A DNA stretch of 64,000 nt, taken from NCBI GenBank assembly GCA_963921795.1, contig OY997641.1, forward strand, positions 61,633,000-61,696,999, written 5' to 3'. The notes below the pieces were generated by a model. That model was not told the origin of the DNA. It worked only from the letters and a program-made list of their open reading frames with translations, and made no database searches. Both the position numbers and the translations under genes were made by a program. Position 1 is the first letter of the stretch. Each line of letters begins with the position of its first letter. This DNA comes from Nannobrachium achirus (Eukaryota; Chordata; Actinopteri; Myctophiformes; Myctophidae). This document shows, one piece after another, positions 1-10,607 of this stretch.

Positions 1-10
1 GGCGTGGTTA

Positions 11-331
11 ATCTTCCGTTCATTTTCCCCAGACTTTCACGAATATATTTATAACAATCATGTTAAGCCTTGAACCAAGCAATCCAGGATGGCAGTGAAT
101 CATGACCATACATCTTTGTTTCTATGAAAAGAACATTTTGAAAATCGCTAAACAAAGGGTAGTTATTAAATGTAGTATATCAAATAATGTAATATTAAAA
201 CATGTTTTCACATAGGATCAAAGGTTGTATGGTCATGATTCACTGCCATCGTGGATGGCTTGGTTTGAGGCTTAACATAATTGTTATAAATATATTTGTA
301 AAAGTCTATGGCGAAAATGAATGGGAGATTT
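11..331. repeat. Foldback (inverted-repeat) element
   Basis: Arms at about 11-118 and 220-331 are reverse complements with a few mismatches. Both contain the GGCAGTGAATCATGACCATA core and an AT-rich TATATTTATAAC stretch. The spacer of about 100 bp is AT-rich and has no ORF. The structure is that of a nonautonomous foldback MITE. I do not recognise the family. Confidence 0.7.
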
Positions 332-515
332 TAAGTGGCACCAGGAAATAGTCGGAGACGTTAGGGAGATGACATGGTAATGTCGTGCTAATTAGTCTAA
401 AAGCGCCAAATTTTGTACAGATGTAGCCCAGGGTATGCTCTAATGATTTAGCTAGGGCGCCCGAGTCTGCGACATTCGGGGTCGCCACAGAGGCCAAATC
501 AAGTTGGGCTCCCAT
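332..515 (-). repeat. MITE family M1, left part, split by a hAT insertion
   Basis: This segment carries the motif around GCCCAGGGTATGCTCTAATG followed by TTAGCTAGGGCGCCCGAGTC. It is shared with 1662-1886, where it occurs twice in inverted orientation, and with 4328-4405. It ends at the 8-bp target duplication GCTCCCAT (508-515) of the hAT element that follows, and the remainder of the M1 copy resumes at 1572. No protein-coding potential is evident. Confidence 0.7.
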
Positions 516-1571
516 TAGAGCCCTGCAAGCCCGCCGGGACCCGACCAGGGCCCGGCCCTTCTGAAACTCACCAACGGGCCTAGGGCCGGGCCGGGCTCAG
601 AACCATGCTCGGAACATTTTGCGCTGTGAATTTCACACATGACGTCTCTGTGTGCGACTGTGCGCATAGCTAGAATGGAGAGTGTGAGTGAGACAGCAGC
701 TGCCTCGCATAGCCTATAGTCTTCTAGGCTATGGGTTCTATCTCTGATTGGTCGTGACATGAGTACATTAGCCAATGGCCGCAACGAGCAGAGGGCTTTA
801 CGTCTTTTATTCTGTCACACACTCACACAAACTCTGTGTGTCTGCGACTCACACAGCGAGACTAGAATATTAGGAGCACTACTGTAGATTCAACAATTTT
901 ACAGTCATTCCTCAAATAAATCGCCCTGTCGTGATTAATGATTCCCCGACCTCCCGTATCCGTTCATTACGGAATGCGTCTTTACTCTTTAGTAGGCTAT
1001 AACTGGACGATACTCCGTATTTTACGAGATGGCTTAACCACGGCAAGCCGACAATAATATCAATCAATCAAGGTCTAATTTTCTGCTGTGAGGATATACA
1101 GTAACATAACAAACGGTGGGTGGAGGAAGATTTCTTACTTGTGTTGTGATGTTGACTTCTTTCTTTTAATCAGAGCGCAAGACGAGCACAGTTAGAGTAG
1201 AGGGCTGTAGCCTATACTGTCTCCGACCACAGCTTTTTTGTGGGAAAGTTCCAACTTTCTAACGTGCGTGCAGCTTTCCGAACTCAAATTAGGAGTAATC
1301 CTTTTCAGAAGGTGCAAGACATGTCATTTTGTAGTTGAACCGGACCTTTCAGACGCAAATTTCGGTGGTCTGTGACAGTATGGACCTTGAGAGTGTAGCT
1401 GCTGCGCGCAGCAGTGAAAGCCACGCACGTAAATATTTAATTAAATAATAAAGTGACGGGCTTACGGGCCGGGCCGGGCTCGGTTCTGAAACTCACCAAC
1501 GGGCCTGGGGCCGGGCCGGGCCTTAATTCCACGGGCCCGGGCCCCACATTTCAGGCCCGTGCAGGGCTCTA
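516..1571. mobile_element. Nonautonomous hAT-type transposon, 1056 bp, with 8-bp TSD
   Basis: Termini read TAGAGCCCTGCAAGCCCG at the left and GGCCCGTGCAGGGCTCTA at the right, so they form terminal inverted repeats. A perfect 8-bp direct repeat GCTCCCAT flanks the element (508-515 and 1572-1579), the target-duplication size of hAT transposons. GC-rich CGGGCCGGGCC blocks near both ends (about 540-600 and 1455-1560) extend the repeat. No transposase ORF is present. The unoccupied sequence is preserved in the related M1 copy at about 4298-4320. Inferred to be a relatively recent deletion derivative of a hAT element. Confidence 0.88.
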
Positions 1572-1915
1572 GCTCCCATGTCCCATCGACTTTCAATACA
1601 GGAGGAAAATACCCAGAAAAACACTTTTTTTCTGGGTATTTAAGTAGGATGTGAGGGGTCTTTTGCACAGATGTAGCCCAGGGCATGCTCTAATGATTTA
1701 GCTAGGGCGCCCGAGTCGGTGACCTTCGGGGTCCCATAAAACGATGGTTTAGTGATGAAAAGTGATGAGTCATCACTTTTCAGAGTTTTGTGGGTGTTTC
1801 CTGGAGCTGTGGCGACCCCGAAGGTCGCCGACTCAGGCGCCCTAGCTAAATCATTAGAGCATGCCCTGGGCTACATCTGTGCAAAATTTGGCGCTTTTAG
1901 ACTGATTAGCACGAG
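1572..1915. repeat. MITE family M1, palindromic copy
   Basis: Arms of about 73 bp at 1662-1734 and 1814-1886 are near-perfect reverse complements with GC-rich GGCGCCC motifs. At the centre is a near-perfect 13-bp-arm hairpin (about 1755-1781, TGAAAAGTGATGA and complement). It shares the GATGGTTTAGTGATGAA core with the foldback at 48189-48852, which suggests one superfamily. Confidence 0.75.
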
Positions 1916-2870
1916 AAAAAAAAACCTAAGGCCTCCGACTAACATGAATGCTCACCCATATATCAGACATGCAAACAGCCCCAAGGTGAAAAAGGTGACA
2001 TTTTTATAGGGATAAAATGTGCGCCGCGCTAAAATTTTTGACCATTGTTTTACTGAATTTGCACGTTTCTAACTCGGTTAAACAGTGACTTACTCATACA
2101 TATCATACACATGCAGCAAAATTGGACTTGTTGCCTACCACCAATTGTTCCAGATATAATAAAGAAAATTAAATCTACAATAATATAGCCTACAGATATA
2201 CCGGTAGTTATAGGAATATCCTAATATTTAGGGACATGTCTTTAATAAACAGGCATAGACAGTGACAATGTGCACTGAGCTTGTAGATCGGCTATTTTAA
2301 CTACTTCTTAAATAGGCCTATTTGTTTTCTAAGATCATTTCTTAGATCATTTTGTATTTTATTTATTCATGAAATTAGAAAAGTTATTTACTTATTTTCT
2401 TTTTAATCATGAAATGTTTAGCTTTTTTGGGGAGGGAATGTTTTTTGAAAATGTTTTGAAATAATTAAAAACGAAATGTAGGAAACCAAAAATGAAGGGA
2501 CCCATAAAAATGTGTGTCCACGACCCACACATGGGTCCCGACCCAGTGCTTGGGAAACAGTTGTAAATCACAGATGATTTATTTAGTGGATTCTCCTGGC
2601 TGACTTTTTGCAATCTAGCTAGCCATCATCGTCAAACAAAAGGTCGATCCTTTTCACTTGTAACTCGAGCTCGCCGTTCTTAACTCATATGCTGCCAAAA
2701 AAATACCCCTTTGTACCCACTTCTCTGCCATGCCCGTAGAACCCGTAAATGTAATAAAAATTAATAAAAAACATTTTTTTATCGAAGCGGAACTAAAATT
2801 CCGGAACTAATGTTCCGTGATCATCGTTTCTACACGGACACATTATTGAGCGGACCAGTTTAACATTGAG
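1916..2870. other. AT-rich gene-free stretch with one hairpin-family half site
   Basis: No exon or ORF with recognisable content is seen. The only recognisable element is the right arm of the dispersed palindrome family at 2277-2299 (GAGCTTGTAGATCGGCTATTTT). The rest is AT-rich, probably decayed transposon or intergenic sequence. Confidence 0.5.
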
Positions 2871-3560
2871 CCCTAAACCGGAAGCGGGTGGTCCGTCCTC
2901 TATTTTGGCCCGTTAGCTTACTGTGTGAACTCCGCGGCTTACAGATGGAGAACGGATTGATCAATTTTCAAAATTTCAACGGATTTGAGAAGCTGATGGA
3001 ATACGCGAACACACGATGCATAGCAGTGTCCGATCGCGCACGATGGGAATTGGATGAGCGCCCGCGTTAACAGGTAGGAGAAGCCAGCAGTGAAAGACAT
3101 AGAGAAATCTGCGGGATTTACGGGCGAAAACTACGAATGAGTTAAGTTGAGAGACGAGACTTTTTGGCTAAGCTAGCGAATCATCGTAAAATTAACAAGG
3201 CTATAACCGATAATATCACATCACGCATCGATGCAGAATAGCGCACGACCGCGATGCAAGCGAATCAAACAGCCAACAGTCCACAGTCACACCAAAACTA
3301 CAGCAACTTTGGGAGCTTTGAGAGCGCTCACTCAGCTCTGTCTGTGGCTCGCTAACCTCGCATCACCAGGCAGTGGCTCGCAGTCAGCTCGCAGTGCACT
3401 GAGTGCAGCTGACGATGACGTCACATGCAAGAGAAGGGACTCAGGGAGCGCTTGATTTGTCAAAAAATAAAACGACCCACTTCCCCACCCACCTTAAACA
3501 CCATTGTACTGACAAAACGGACGGCACCGAGAATATGAAATAAACGCTCCTCTTCTCACT
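2871..3560. other. Moderately CpG-rich stretch without a recognised gene
   Basis: Base composition is more balanced than in the flanks. A 41-codon ORF (2945-3070, plus strand) is open but matches nothing I recognise. A second ORF at 3231-3455 is Ser/Ala-rich and low in complexity. These could be an old promoter and first exon or internal transposon sequence. There is not enough to call a gene. Confidence 0.3.
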
Positions 3561-3659
3561 GCTGCTCTGACGACACGACACCCCCCCACCCCCCTAAACA
3601 TTTTTTTAACGAATCTGCACGATTCACACAAATGACCAATTTGGATTCAAAACGGCGAT

Positions 3660-3805
3660 TTTCGCCGAAAAGCTACACGTTTGCATGCCTGATATATGCA
3701 TCGTTCTCTGAGGCCATTTCTAGCCCAAGGAATGTTTTTTGTGCAAAACAAATGCTTGCAGTGGATTCAGCATCATGACAAACCCCTAGCTAGACCTCTC
3801 ACATC
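3660..3805. repeat. Fragment related to the 48189-48852 foldback family
   Basis: The segment around TTGTGCAAAACAAATGCTTG followed by GATTCAGCATCATGA and AAACCCCTAGCTAGACCTCT matches both arms of the foldback at about 48420-48620. It is a truncated single-arm copy. Confidence 0.6.
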
Positions 3806-3832
3806 TATACTATAATTTAGCGAATGTCTGAG

Positions 3833-3882
3833 TGAGTGAGTGAGTGTCTGTCTGAGTGAGTGAGTGAGTGTCTGTCTGTCTC
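3833..3882 (+). repeat. Short GAGT/GTCTGTCT minisatellite
   Basis: Two tandem blocks of GAGTGAGTGAGTGAGTGTCT followed by GTCT. Simple tandem expansion with no coding value. Confidence 0.8.
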
Positions 3883-4008
3883 AGCGTTTCTCCTCGGTGG
3901 CTGGAGCAATTGATCTGAAATCGCATCACCATCAGCATATGAACACACCTGACATAACTGTGAAGCCCGTTTGTCACTTTCACGAATCGTATGCTGTATA
4001 ATAGCACA

Positions 4009-4075
4009 CACACACACACACACACACACGGGGGGGGGGGGGGGGGGGGGGAGTGTGTGTGTGCAGGCGGGGGGG
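4009..4075 (+). repeat. (CA)n followed by an uninterrupted poly-G tract
   Basis: About ten CA dinucleotides are followed by roughly 22 consecutive G residues, then a short GT run and a second G8 tract. The G tracts on the plus strand could form G-quadruplexes, and the alternating purine-pyrimidine part is prone to Z-DNA. This is inference from composition. Confidence 0.85.
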
Positions 4076-4234
4076 GTTCTGGCCCTGTTACAGATGTTGT
4101 CCAAAATCATGCAGATCGGTACACAGTATCTCTGTAGCCGTTAAATGGAACGGGTATTTACATTGATGCTCACATCCCATAATCCACACACTGCACATCA
4201 TTTCGGAGCTCATATCTTTGAACGGGTAAGGGCT

Positions 4235-4445
4235 AGTCCTACTTAAATACCCAGAAAAAAAGTGTTTTTCTGGGTATTTTCCTCCTGTATTGAAAGTCGA
4301 TGGGAGCCCAACTTGATTTGGCCGCTGTGGCGACCCCGAAGGTCGCCGACTCGGGCGCCCTAGCTAAATCATTAGAGCATACCCTGAGCTACATCTGTGC
4401 AAAATTTCACGCTTTTAGACTGATTCGCGCGAGATATCCTTAAGG
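4235..4445 (+). repeat. MITE family M1, third copy (intact at the hAT target site)
   Basis: It contains the same GGCGACCCCGAAGGTCGCCG and CCCTAGCTAAATCATTAGAG segments as the copies at 332-515 and 1814-1886. Here the target sequence AAGTCGATGGGAGCCCAACT is uninterrupted, so it serves as the empty site for the hAT inserted at 516-1571. Confidence 0.75.
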
Positions 4446-4480
4446 CCTCCGACTAAAACCACTTCCGCTGCGATGCTCTA

Positions 4481-4483
<3 letters not shown>

Positions 4484-4515
<32 letters not shown>
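4484..4515 (+). repeat. (GT)n microsatellite
   Basis: About 16 uninterrupted GT dinucleotides just downstream of MITE M1 copy 3. Confidence 0.9.
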
Positions 4516-4517
<2 letters not shown>

Positions 4518-4650
4518 CATTCGTGCTCCTTGTGCGTGAGGAAGATGTCCTGCAGTTGTTGTCTCCTGAAGTCCACCTTGTACTGGTTGTATCATTTCAC
4601 TGCTTCAGTCTCATCCACACTGTCCTCTAGGTTCAGGAGGAACTCCTAGA

Positions 4651-4763
<113 letters not shown>

Positions 4764-5049
4764 AATGAGGACAGTTTTCAGAACGCTCACTGGCAGTGAG
4801 GAAAAGCTGTTAAGGTGTTGGGACGCTGGATGGCGCAGTTCACTTGACTATAGCGGCGTTTCCATAAAGCCTCTTAATGTTAATGCGCATTAAGCCTTTT
4901 GCGCTTAAATCTTTTTATGGAAACACTTCAAAATGCAAATATACTTTCATTATCCGCAAAAAACCTTTATCCGCTTGGAGGAGGTGGATTTTGACAGTTG
5001 TGGTGTGGTGGACATTTCTGTAGAATACGAGTTGAGTGGGCAATATCCA

Positions 5050-5480
5050 TGGCTCGCCCCCTAGTGGTCTGTTTGCAATGATTCAATGGTAGATTTGTTA
5101 GTATATGGTTGAAACCCCAAATAATTGATAAAAGAGATTTCTCAATGGATTCTGTTACTATTGGGTATGATAAACAACATACTAAAGGTTTAGGAAAAAA
5201 TAACTACCGGAAAGGCATCATTTTCAAGATGGCGTCCACGATGGCTGCCAGGAGATAAAAATGCCTATTTAATGTGTAAATATTCATATAAAATATGCAC
5301 TTGGTAACTAGCTTTTACATTTTGGCATGGTGTTAGGTATGGGTATAAGGTTTTCTGACCTATCTAATATCTAATATCTAATATCTGATTCATTGCAAAC
5401 AGACCACTAGGGGGCGAGCCCAACTTGTTTGCGATGGTTTTTGAAAACCTTATACCCATACCTAACACCATACCAAAAAT
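5050..5480. repeat. Nested inverted-repeat element
   Basis: An outer arm around CTCGCCCCCTAGTGGTCTGT (5052-5086) is repeated in reverse complement at about 5386-5421. A second pair nests with it: GGTGTTAGGTATGGGTATAA (about 5322-5355) is complemented at about 5441-5478. The arrangement indicates overlapping or nested foldback MITEs, with TCTAATA triplication at 5363-5385. No coding sequence was identified. Confidence 0.7.
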
Positions 5481-6091
5481 CAGAAACTCTTCACCAAGTG
5501 CACCAAATTGATGATTTTTGACCAGTTTGGCCTCAGCTACATGGTAAACGTGATAAAAAAAATAGAACGAAGCAAATGAAAACATTTTAACACTCACTTT
5601 TTTTTCTCTAATTTCAATCTAAAATATGAACCCTTGTTGTAAAAAAACAAAGTCCCTTAAAGGCATACCATGTAACTTTCCCAAGTAGTGGTAGTGGTCA
5701 CTAGCGGTATTGCAGGTACCGGTATTTCCAGTGTAGTTCCTACATTACAAATTAGCACCCAAAACGCTTTGACAAAAAGAAAACAAATAAAGCTTGCACT
5801 TGTAAAACAGACCAAAGATAATAAAAAAAATAAGATTGCAGGTTTGAGGGAGGGATGAATAGCTTTGAAAAGACGACAAGCTAAGCTACCAACCTAAACA
5901 AAACATTGCGAGTTTTGGGGGAATCGGATCGCTAGCCATAAATTATAATTCACGTTTATTTTGAAGACGTTTTCAGTGTACAAGAGTTATAACGGCGAGA
6001 GGAAGAGTGGCTCGCCGCAGTATGATTCATATCAGAATAAGATTGCTAAATGTAAGAGTAGTCCAGAGACAATAACAATGTCTTTCGGAGT

Positions 6092-6418
<327 letters not shown>

Positions 6419-6457
<39 letters not shown>
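6419..6457 (+). repeat. (CA)n microsatellite
   Basis: About 19 CA dinucleotides on the right border of the MITE at 6213-6418. Confidence 0.93.
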
Positions 6458-6461
<4 letters not shown>

Positions 6462-6537
6462 ATGGGCTAACCACGACGGTTTGCAGAAGGCTAGTGCTAG
6501 CCGTTGTCCAGCGTCGCTAAACAACATATGCCTAACA

Positions 6538-6981
6538 TAGGGTGACCATATTTTCAGCCAGTCAAACCGGGACGCAAAACACTGTTGCCTAAAACTGGGA
6601 CCCTAAAAGCAATGCGCACGTTACCGCGCACGCGCGTGCCCATTCTCTAACGTTCGTGCACGCGCACACACACACACGCACCGCAGGGTTGCAAACAGGC
6701 AGTGAGTGATTGACAAACAGCCTCAGTGTTGAATTCAGACACGCAATGAATTTGTTCCTTTTTTCTGATTGGTTAGGTGAGCATGTTTTCATGAAAATAA
6801 CATGATAAATGTCTATGCAACCACTGAAAACAGCTATAATTCTTGTGAAAACCGGGACAATTTTTTAGTGAATGTTGAAAACCGGGACATATTAGTGTTT
6901 TAGAGATATTTGTCGGGACACTGGGACACGTAGCTTGAAAACGGGACTGTCCCGGGTAAAACGGGACGTCTGGTCACCCTA
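6538..6981. mobile_element. Nonautonomous hAT-type element, 444 bp, with perfect 8-bp TSD
   Basis: Termini TAGGGTGACCATATTTT and GACGTCTGGTCACCCTA form an inverted repeat. The 8-bp direct repeat GCCTAACA lies immediately outside both ends (6530-6537 and 6982-6989), as expected for hAT transposition. Internal ACCGGGACA and ACTGGGAC motifs are repeated. Two further partial copies lie in the window at 7530-7753 (left half) and 18585-18815 (right half). No transposase is present. Confidence 0.88.
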
Positions 6982-7087
6982 GCCTAACACAAACAAGTTA
7001 TACCAACGTATGCACTTGCAATTCTAAGTACAACAATGACAAAATGACAAGTAACAATTAGCCTACGTTCAGTTTTAGTAAACTTAC

Positions 7088-7311
7088 CAGGCTAAAAGAA
7101 AACGAGCAAGTTCCCAATCATAGGTGTATTTCTTTTCTTTCTTCAACTTTTCCCACTTCTCGTGCATATGAAGAAGGTAAATCCGCGATTTCTGCTTTTT
7201 CTGGTGATATTCCTTTTGTTGTTGAGATGATTCTGTTGTTCTTTTCTTTTTTGCGGGTGGGGGTTTATTAGGTCCCCTGTTATAAGATTTCTTTGGCTGT
7301 TGCTTTTCCAT
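7088..7311 (-). CDS. Orphan lysine-rich first coding exon, function unknown
   Basis: Reading from the ATG at 7311, 74 codons are open and run into a canonical donor (CCTG/GTAAGTT, donor at 7087-7081). The peptide is highly basic in its first half, with proline/lysine clusters and a PPPAKKKR segment that could be a nuclear localisation signal. It ends with a helical, aromatic-rich segment (HEKWEKLKKEKKYTYDWEL). That last segment resembles, by eye only, short Trp-containing modules seen next to zinc fingers or transposase-derived domains in fish proteins. No partner exon was found downstream on the minus strand before the hAT element at 6538-6981. It may be an exon of a gene continuing outside the recognisable region, or a captured or decayed exon. 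Confidence 0.35.
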
Positions 7312-7372
7312 GGTGATTCAGCTCTGGACTGAATGGCTACTGGCTACAGCTAAAACCTGTTGTTGTTCGAGG

Positions 7373-7488
7373 CTAGCCTTACATTAATCGTCTCCTGTAG
7401 TAGCTTCTGCTTTGATGACGTCTCTCCTGTAGCCAATAGACGTCATCAAAGCAGAAGCTACTACAGGAGACGATTAATGTAAGGCTAG
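7373..7488. repeat. Perfect 51-bp inverted repeat with 14-bp loop
   Basis: Arm 7373-7423 and arm 7438-7488 are exact reverse complements over 51 bp, separated by CTCCTGTAGCCAAT. A 10-bp direct repeat TTCGAGGCTA brackets the hairpin (7367-7376 and 7489-7498). This suggests a foldback insertion with a target duplication that overlaps the element end. With no mismatch in the stem, it is either very young or kept symmetrical. It contains no ORF. Confidence 0.9.
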
Positions 7489-7529
7489 TTCGAGGCTAAA
7501 CTTCCGGGAAAAATGCGCTGTGTTTGGCC

Positions 7530-7753
7530 TAGGGTGACCATATTTTCAGCCACTCAAACCGGGACGCAAAACACTGTTGCCTAAAACTGGGACCCTAAAA
7601 GCAATGCGCATGTTACCGCGCACGCGCGTGCCCATTCTCTAACGTTCGTCGTGCACGCGCACACACGCACCGCAGGGTTGCAAACAGGCAGTGAGTGATT
7701 GACAAACAAGCTCAGTGTTGAATTCAGACACGCAATGAATTTGTTCCTTTTTA
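7530..7753 (+). mobile_element. Truncated copy of the 6538-6981 hAT-type element
   Basis: It begins with TAGGGTGACCATATTTTCAG and tracks the left half of the 6538-6981 copy (ACCGGGACGCAAAACACTG, then TTGCAAACAGGCAGTGAGTG), then diverges after TTTGTTCCTTTTT. The right terminus is missing. Confidence 0.85.
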
Positions 7754-7789
7754 TCTGGTGGAAACCAGATCTGTAATCACCTCACTTTC

Positions 7790-8035
7790 AATTCGGACGG
7801 GATTAACATTACCTGAGGACCCCAGGTAAAGTGGAAAGATCACTGAGGTCCTCTGTTTTTTTAATCCCGTGCGAATCGTCCATGTCTGTAATAATCACGG
7901 GTGACAGGGGGTAAAGATTACAGGCCGTTTTACCTACCATAATAATCACTTTACAGACGTCCTCTGATAAAACTAATCCAGCGCGAATCGACATCTCCGT
8001 AATCGCGGTAAAATCACCTTGTTTGCATAATTTTT
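7790..8035. repeat. Repeat shared with 14010-14110
   Basis: Segments such as TTAATCCCGT, GGGGTAAAGATTA and CAGGTAA recur at 14010-14110 in rearranged order, together with AATAATCAC. It is a probable MITE fragment. Nothing coding was identified. Confidence 0.5.
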
Positions 8036-8086
8036 TTAAGCGTCATGTCATGGAATACAGCGCTGTGGACAGACGGAGAAGGAGCG

Positions 8087-8090
<4 letters not shown>

Positions 8091-8143
<53 letters not shown>
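8091..8143 (+). repeat. (CA)n microsatellite
   Basis: About 26 uninterrupted CA dinucleotides. Confidence 0.95.
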
Positions 8144-8146
<3 letters not shown>

Positions 8147-8844
8147 CAAACTCTGAAAGTAGCTATATAATCAAAGCGAAATTGGGAATTCTTTTGTAAA
8201 AAGGCTATGGACATACTAGGCAGGGGGGATGCGCTCGCGAGTGATGAGTGATCGCCGATTAATAACCTCTTTAATATGTCCGTCCCATCTTCTGTCTGTC
8301 TCTCTGTCTCCCCTCAATCAATCAATCAAAACTCGATCGCTTTCTCTCTCTCCTCTCTCTCTGTGTGTGTGCGCGCGGTGGCACATGCTTAAAAGAACAG
8401 ATCTGCAATCTAACGTCCTGTACTATCCGACAGTGTTGATAGCTTGTAAATCTGTTCTTTTTGCGCATGTAACAACCTTAGGCCTACTTTAAAAATCCAT
8501 GCTCTTCAGCTTTATATACAGCTAGGGAGGAGAGTAGACTATATTTTACGTTTATGTGGGGCACCCATATTACTGTCATGTCTTAATAGTAGGCTATGTT
8601 GCTTTTAACAAGTAAACTAAGTATTACCATGCTGATTGGCGGAGCCTGTTGCGCACTGACTGTGGTCAGGGTGACCCAGGCTGTCTGCCTCTACGCAGCG
8701 CAGCGGCAGTCATTGTGGGCTTGCCTATAAGGCGAGCACACTTTAGATGTTGTCATTATTTATCTATCAGTCATATCATACTGTAGACGGGAACTTCGGT
8801 TCCTTTCTACTCCTACATACTTAGTGAGAAAATGAAAATAAAAA
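8144..8844. other. Gene-free stretch with a TCTC-rich patch
   Basis: It contains TCTCTC/GTGTGTG short tracts near 8340-8370 and otherwise unremarkable sequence. No exon or ORF with recognisable content was seen. Confidence 0.4.
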
Positions 8845-9840
8845 CATCAATGTGTTCGGTTTACTGTGGCGAAGTGTGCTATTATTTTCTATAGCAATCG
8901 GCCAAATGGTGGCGCTGTAGGAAGCCTTCGAAAGTGCGAACTTTGAACAGGTATAGCTCATGCTGTGTTTGAGTTACAGTCATGAAACCTGTATACACGT
9001 ATGCGTCTCCTCATGCCGAACAACTTTTACCCTCTGCCTTTTGACCTCTGACCTTTAGGTCTCCCACAATTTGGAATTATATGAAAAACAGTAAAAATCT
9101 ATCTCCTCCTGGGATTTTGCACACGCACACAAAACTTTTTTTACATGAACTTTGGACCAATACGGTCAGATTGATCAACCAGATTTTTTTTAAAGTGAAA
9201 CATTATTTTTTAATAATTCACTCAATATTGCAGTTTTATGCCAATAATTCTTTTGCCTCTAAATCATACATACAAAGTCACACGTTCATGGCATTTGGCA
9301 AAGATGTAGAGGGTTAGTCAAAATATCACTGAAACCAATCTTATTCCAATTGGCCAAAGGGGGGCGCTATACGAAGCGTTTGAAAATTCAAACTTCAAAC
9401 AGGCATAAGTCATGACTCGTTTCGTTTGAAGACATGCAACTTGTTACACGCGTGCTTTGACTCAAGCGGAAGACATCTGTGTCATTGTTAAGTAAGCTCC
9501 GCCCTTTGATTTTCCGCCATTTTGAGTAGTTTGTAAAACACGTAAACCGCTTTTATTCTGGAATTTTCGCGTCACGTGCACAAAACTTTTTTTACGTGAA
9601 CTTTGGACCAATATCTAAAGATCTGTCAGATCGGATTTCTTTTAAATTGAAACATGCTTTTTTAATAAATTCAATATATATTGCAGTTTTATGCAAATTA
9701 TTCTTCTGCCTCTAAATCATGTATGCAAAGTAACATATTCATGGCATTTGGCAAGGATGTAGAGTGTTATTCCAAATATCACTAAAACCAATCTTACCCC
9801 AATTGTCCAAAGGGGGGCACTATATCATTTTGAGCAGTTT
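8845..9840 (+). repeat. Two tandem units of a dispersed repeat (family R-A)
   Basis: The units at about 8845-9345 and 9346-9840 share AATTGGCCAAAGGGGGGCGC-type motifs, AACTTTTTTTACATGAACTT, TTCTTTTGCCTCTAAATCAT and GGCATTTGGCAAAGATGTAG. An inverted third copy lies at 60374-60815. The repeated NATGGTGGCGCTATA-like motif also links it to sequence at 63430-63780. It is a non-coding dispersed repeat of unknown class. Confidence 0.75.
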
Positions 9841-9965
9841 GTGAAGCGCTTAAACCCGTTAGGATTTTTTTTTGCAATTTGCATGAAACATTCTACACAC
9901 AATCTAAGGACCTTTATCTAATATGCCTATGAAGTGCACACACACAAAAAAAAAATTATAATAAA

Positions 9966-10160
9966 TATAGCTGCAAGCAGCGATAAAGTGGCCAAAGCCA
10001 AAAACACCTCAAATCATGAACACAGCCTGCAATGTGCGTGAAATCTTGCAAGCACTTTCCCAATAGGTCAAGGAACAGATACCACCCTTCTTACATTGGC
10101 CTGTTATAGCGCCACCAGCGGGTCAACTTTTGCACAACAAATTTTTGGAACAAAATGGAC
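9966..10160 (+). repeat. Repeat headed by TATAGCTGCAAGCAGCGATA
   Basis: The head TATAGCTGCAAGCAGCGATA (9966) recurs exactly at 63189. The inverted body (GCCTGTTATAGCGCCACCAG followed by CGGGTCAACTTTTGCA) is the complement of about 63440-63490. Both copies belong to one dispersed repeat family, here rearranged. Confidence 0.75.
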
Positions 10161-10597
10161 CAATCTTTGACGTCAGTAACGTCAAAGAGAGCACTGCCTG
10201 CGATCTTGACATTTTGTACTTTTATAGCCATTATTTTCTGGCTTGAAGCGAGCCCACAATTGTTTCGAAGGAACAATATTTTCTAGTTATACTTAAAAGT
10301 TGCAAAAGTTTGCATGAGTACTTTGATGGCAAAGTGTTGTGATAGAGAAATAGCATGCAATAAAGACTTGTGAATGTGACAGATTGACTCCTTACCTCCG
10401 AGTAGGCTATACTACTGCCCCTGCCTCTGTCATTTAAATAATTAATCCAGAGAATGCAATAATACCATAAATGATAGATGGTTTAATGTAAAAGGTGTCT
10501 CCACACCAAACAGCCGACAAGAAACTCTTTCCAACTCCTGGCAGACTGGCAGTCGGTGGCATTTAGTGGCAAACTTGGCATTTAAAAGTCGGGCGTT
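10161..10597. other. Gene-free flank of a LINE insertion
   Basis: AT-rich sequence with no exon signal. It ends at the target-site duplication GGAAGATTGC (10598-10607) of the LINE that follows. Confidence 0.5.
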
Positions 10598-10607
10598 GGA
10601 AGATTGC

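Noticed and set aside
2945..3070. 41-codon ORF as a gene
   Set aside because: Short, no recognisable domain, and no clear splice partner.
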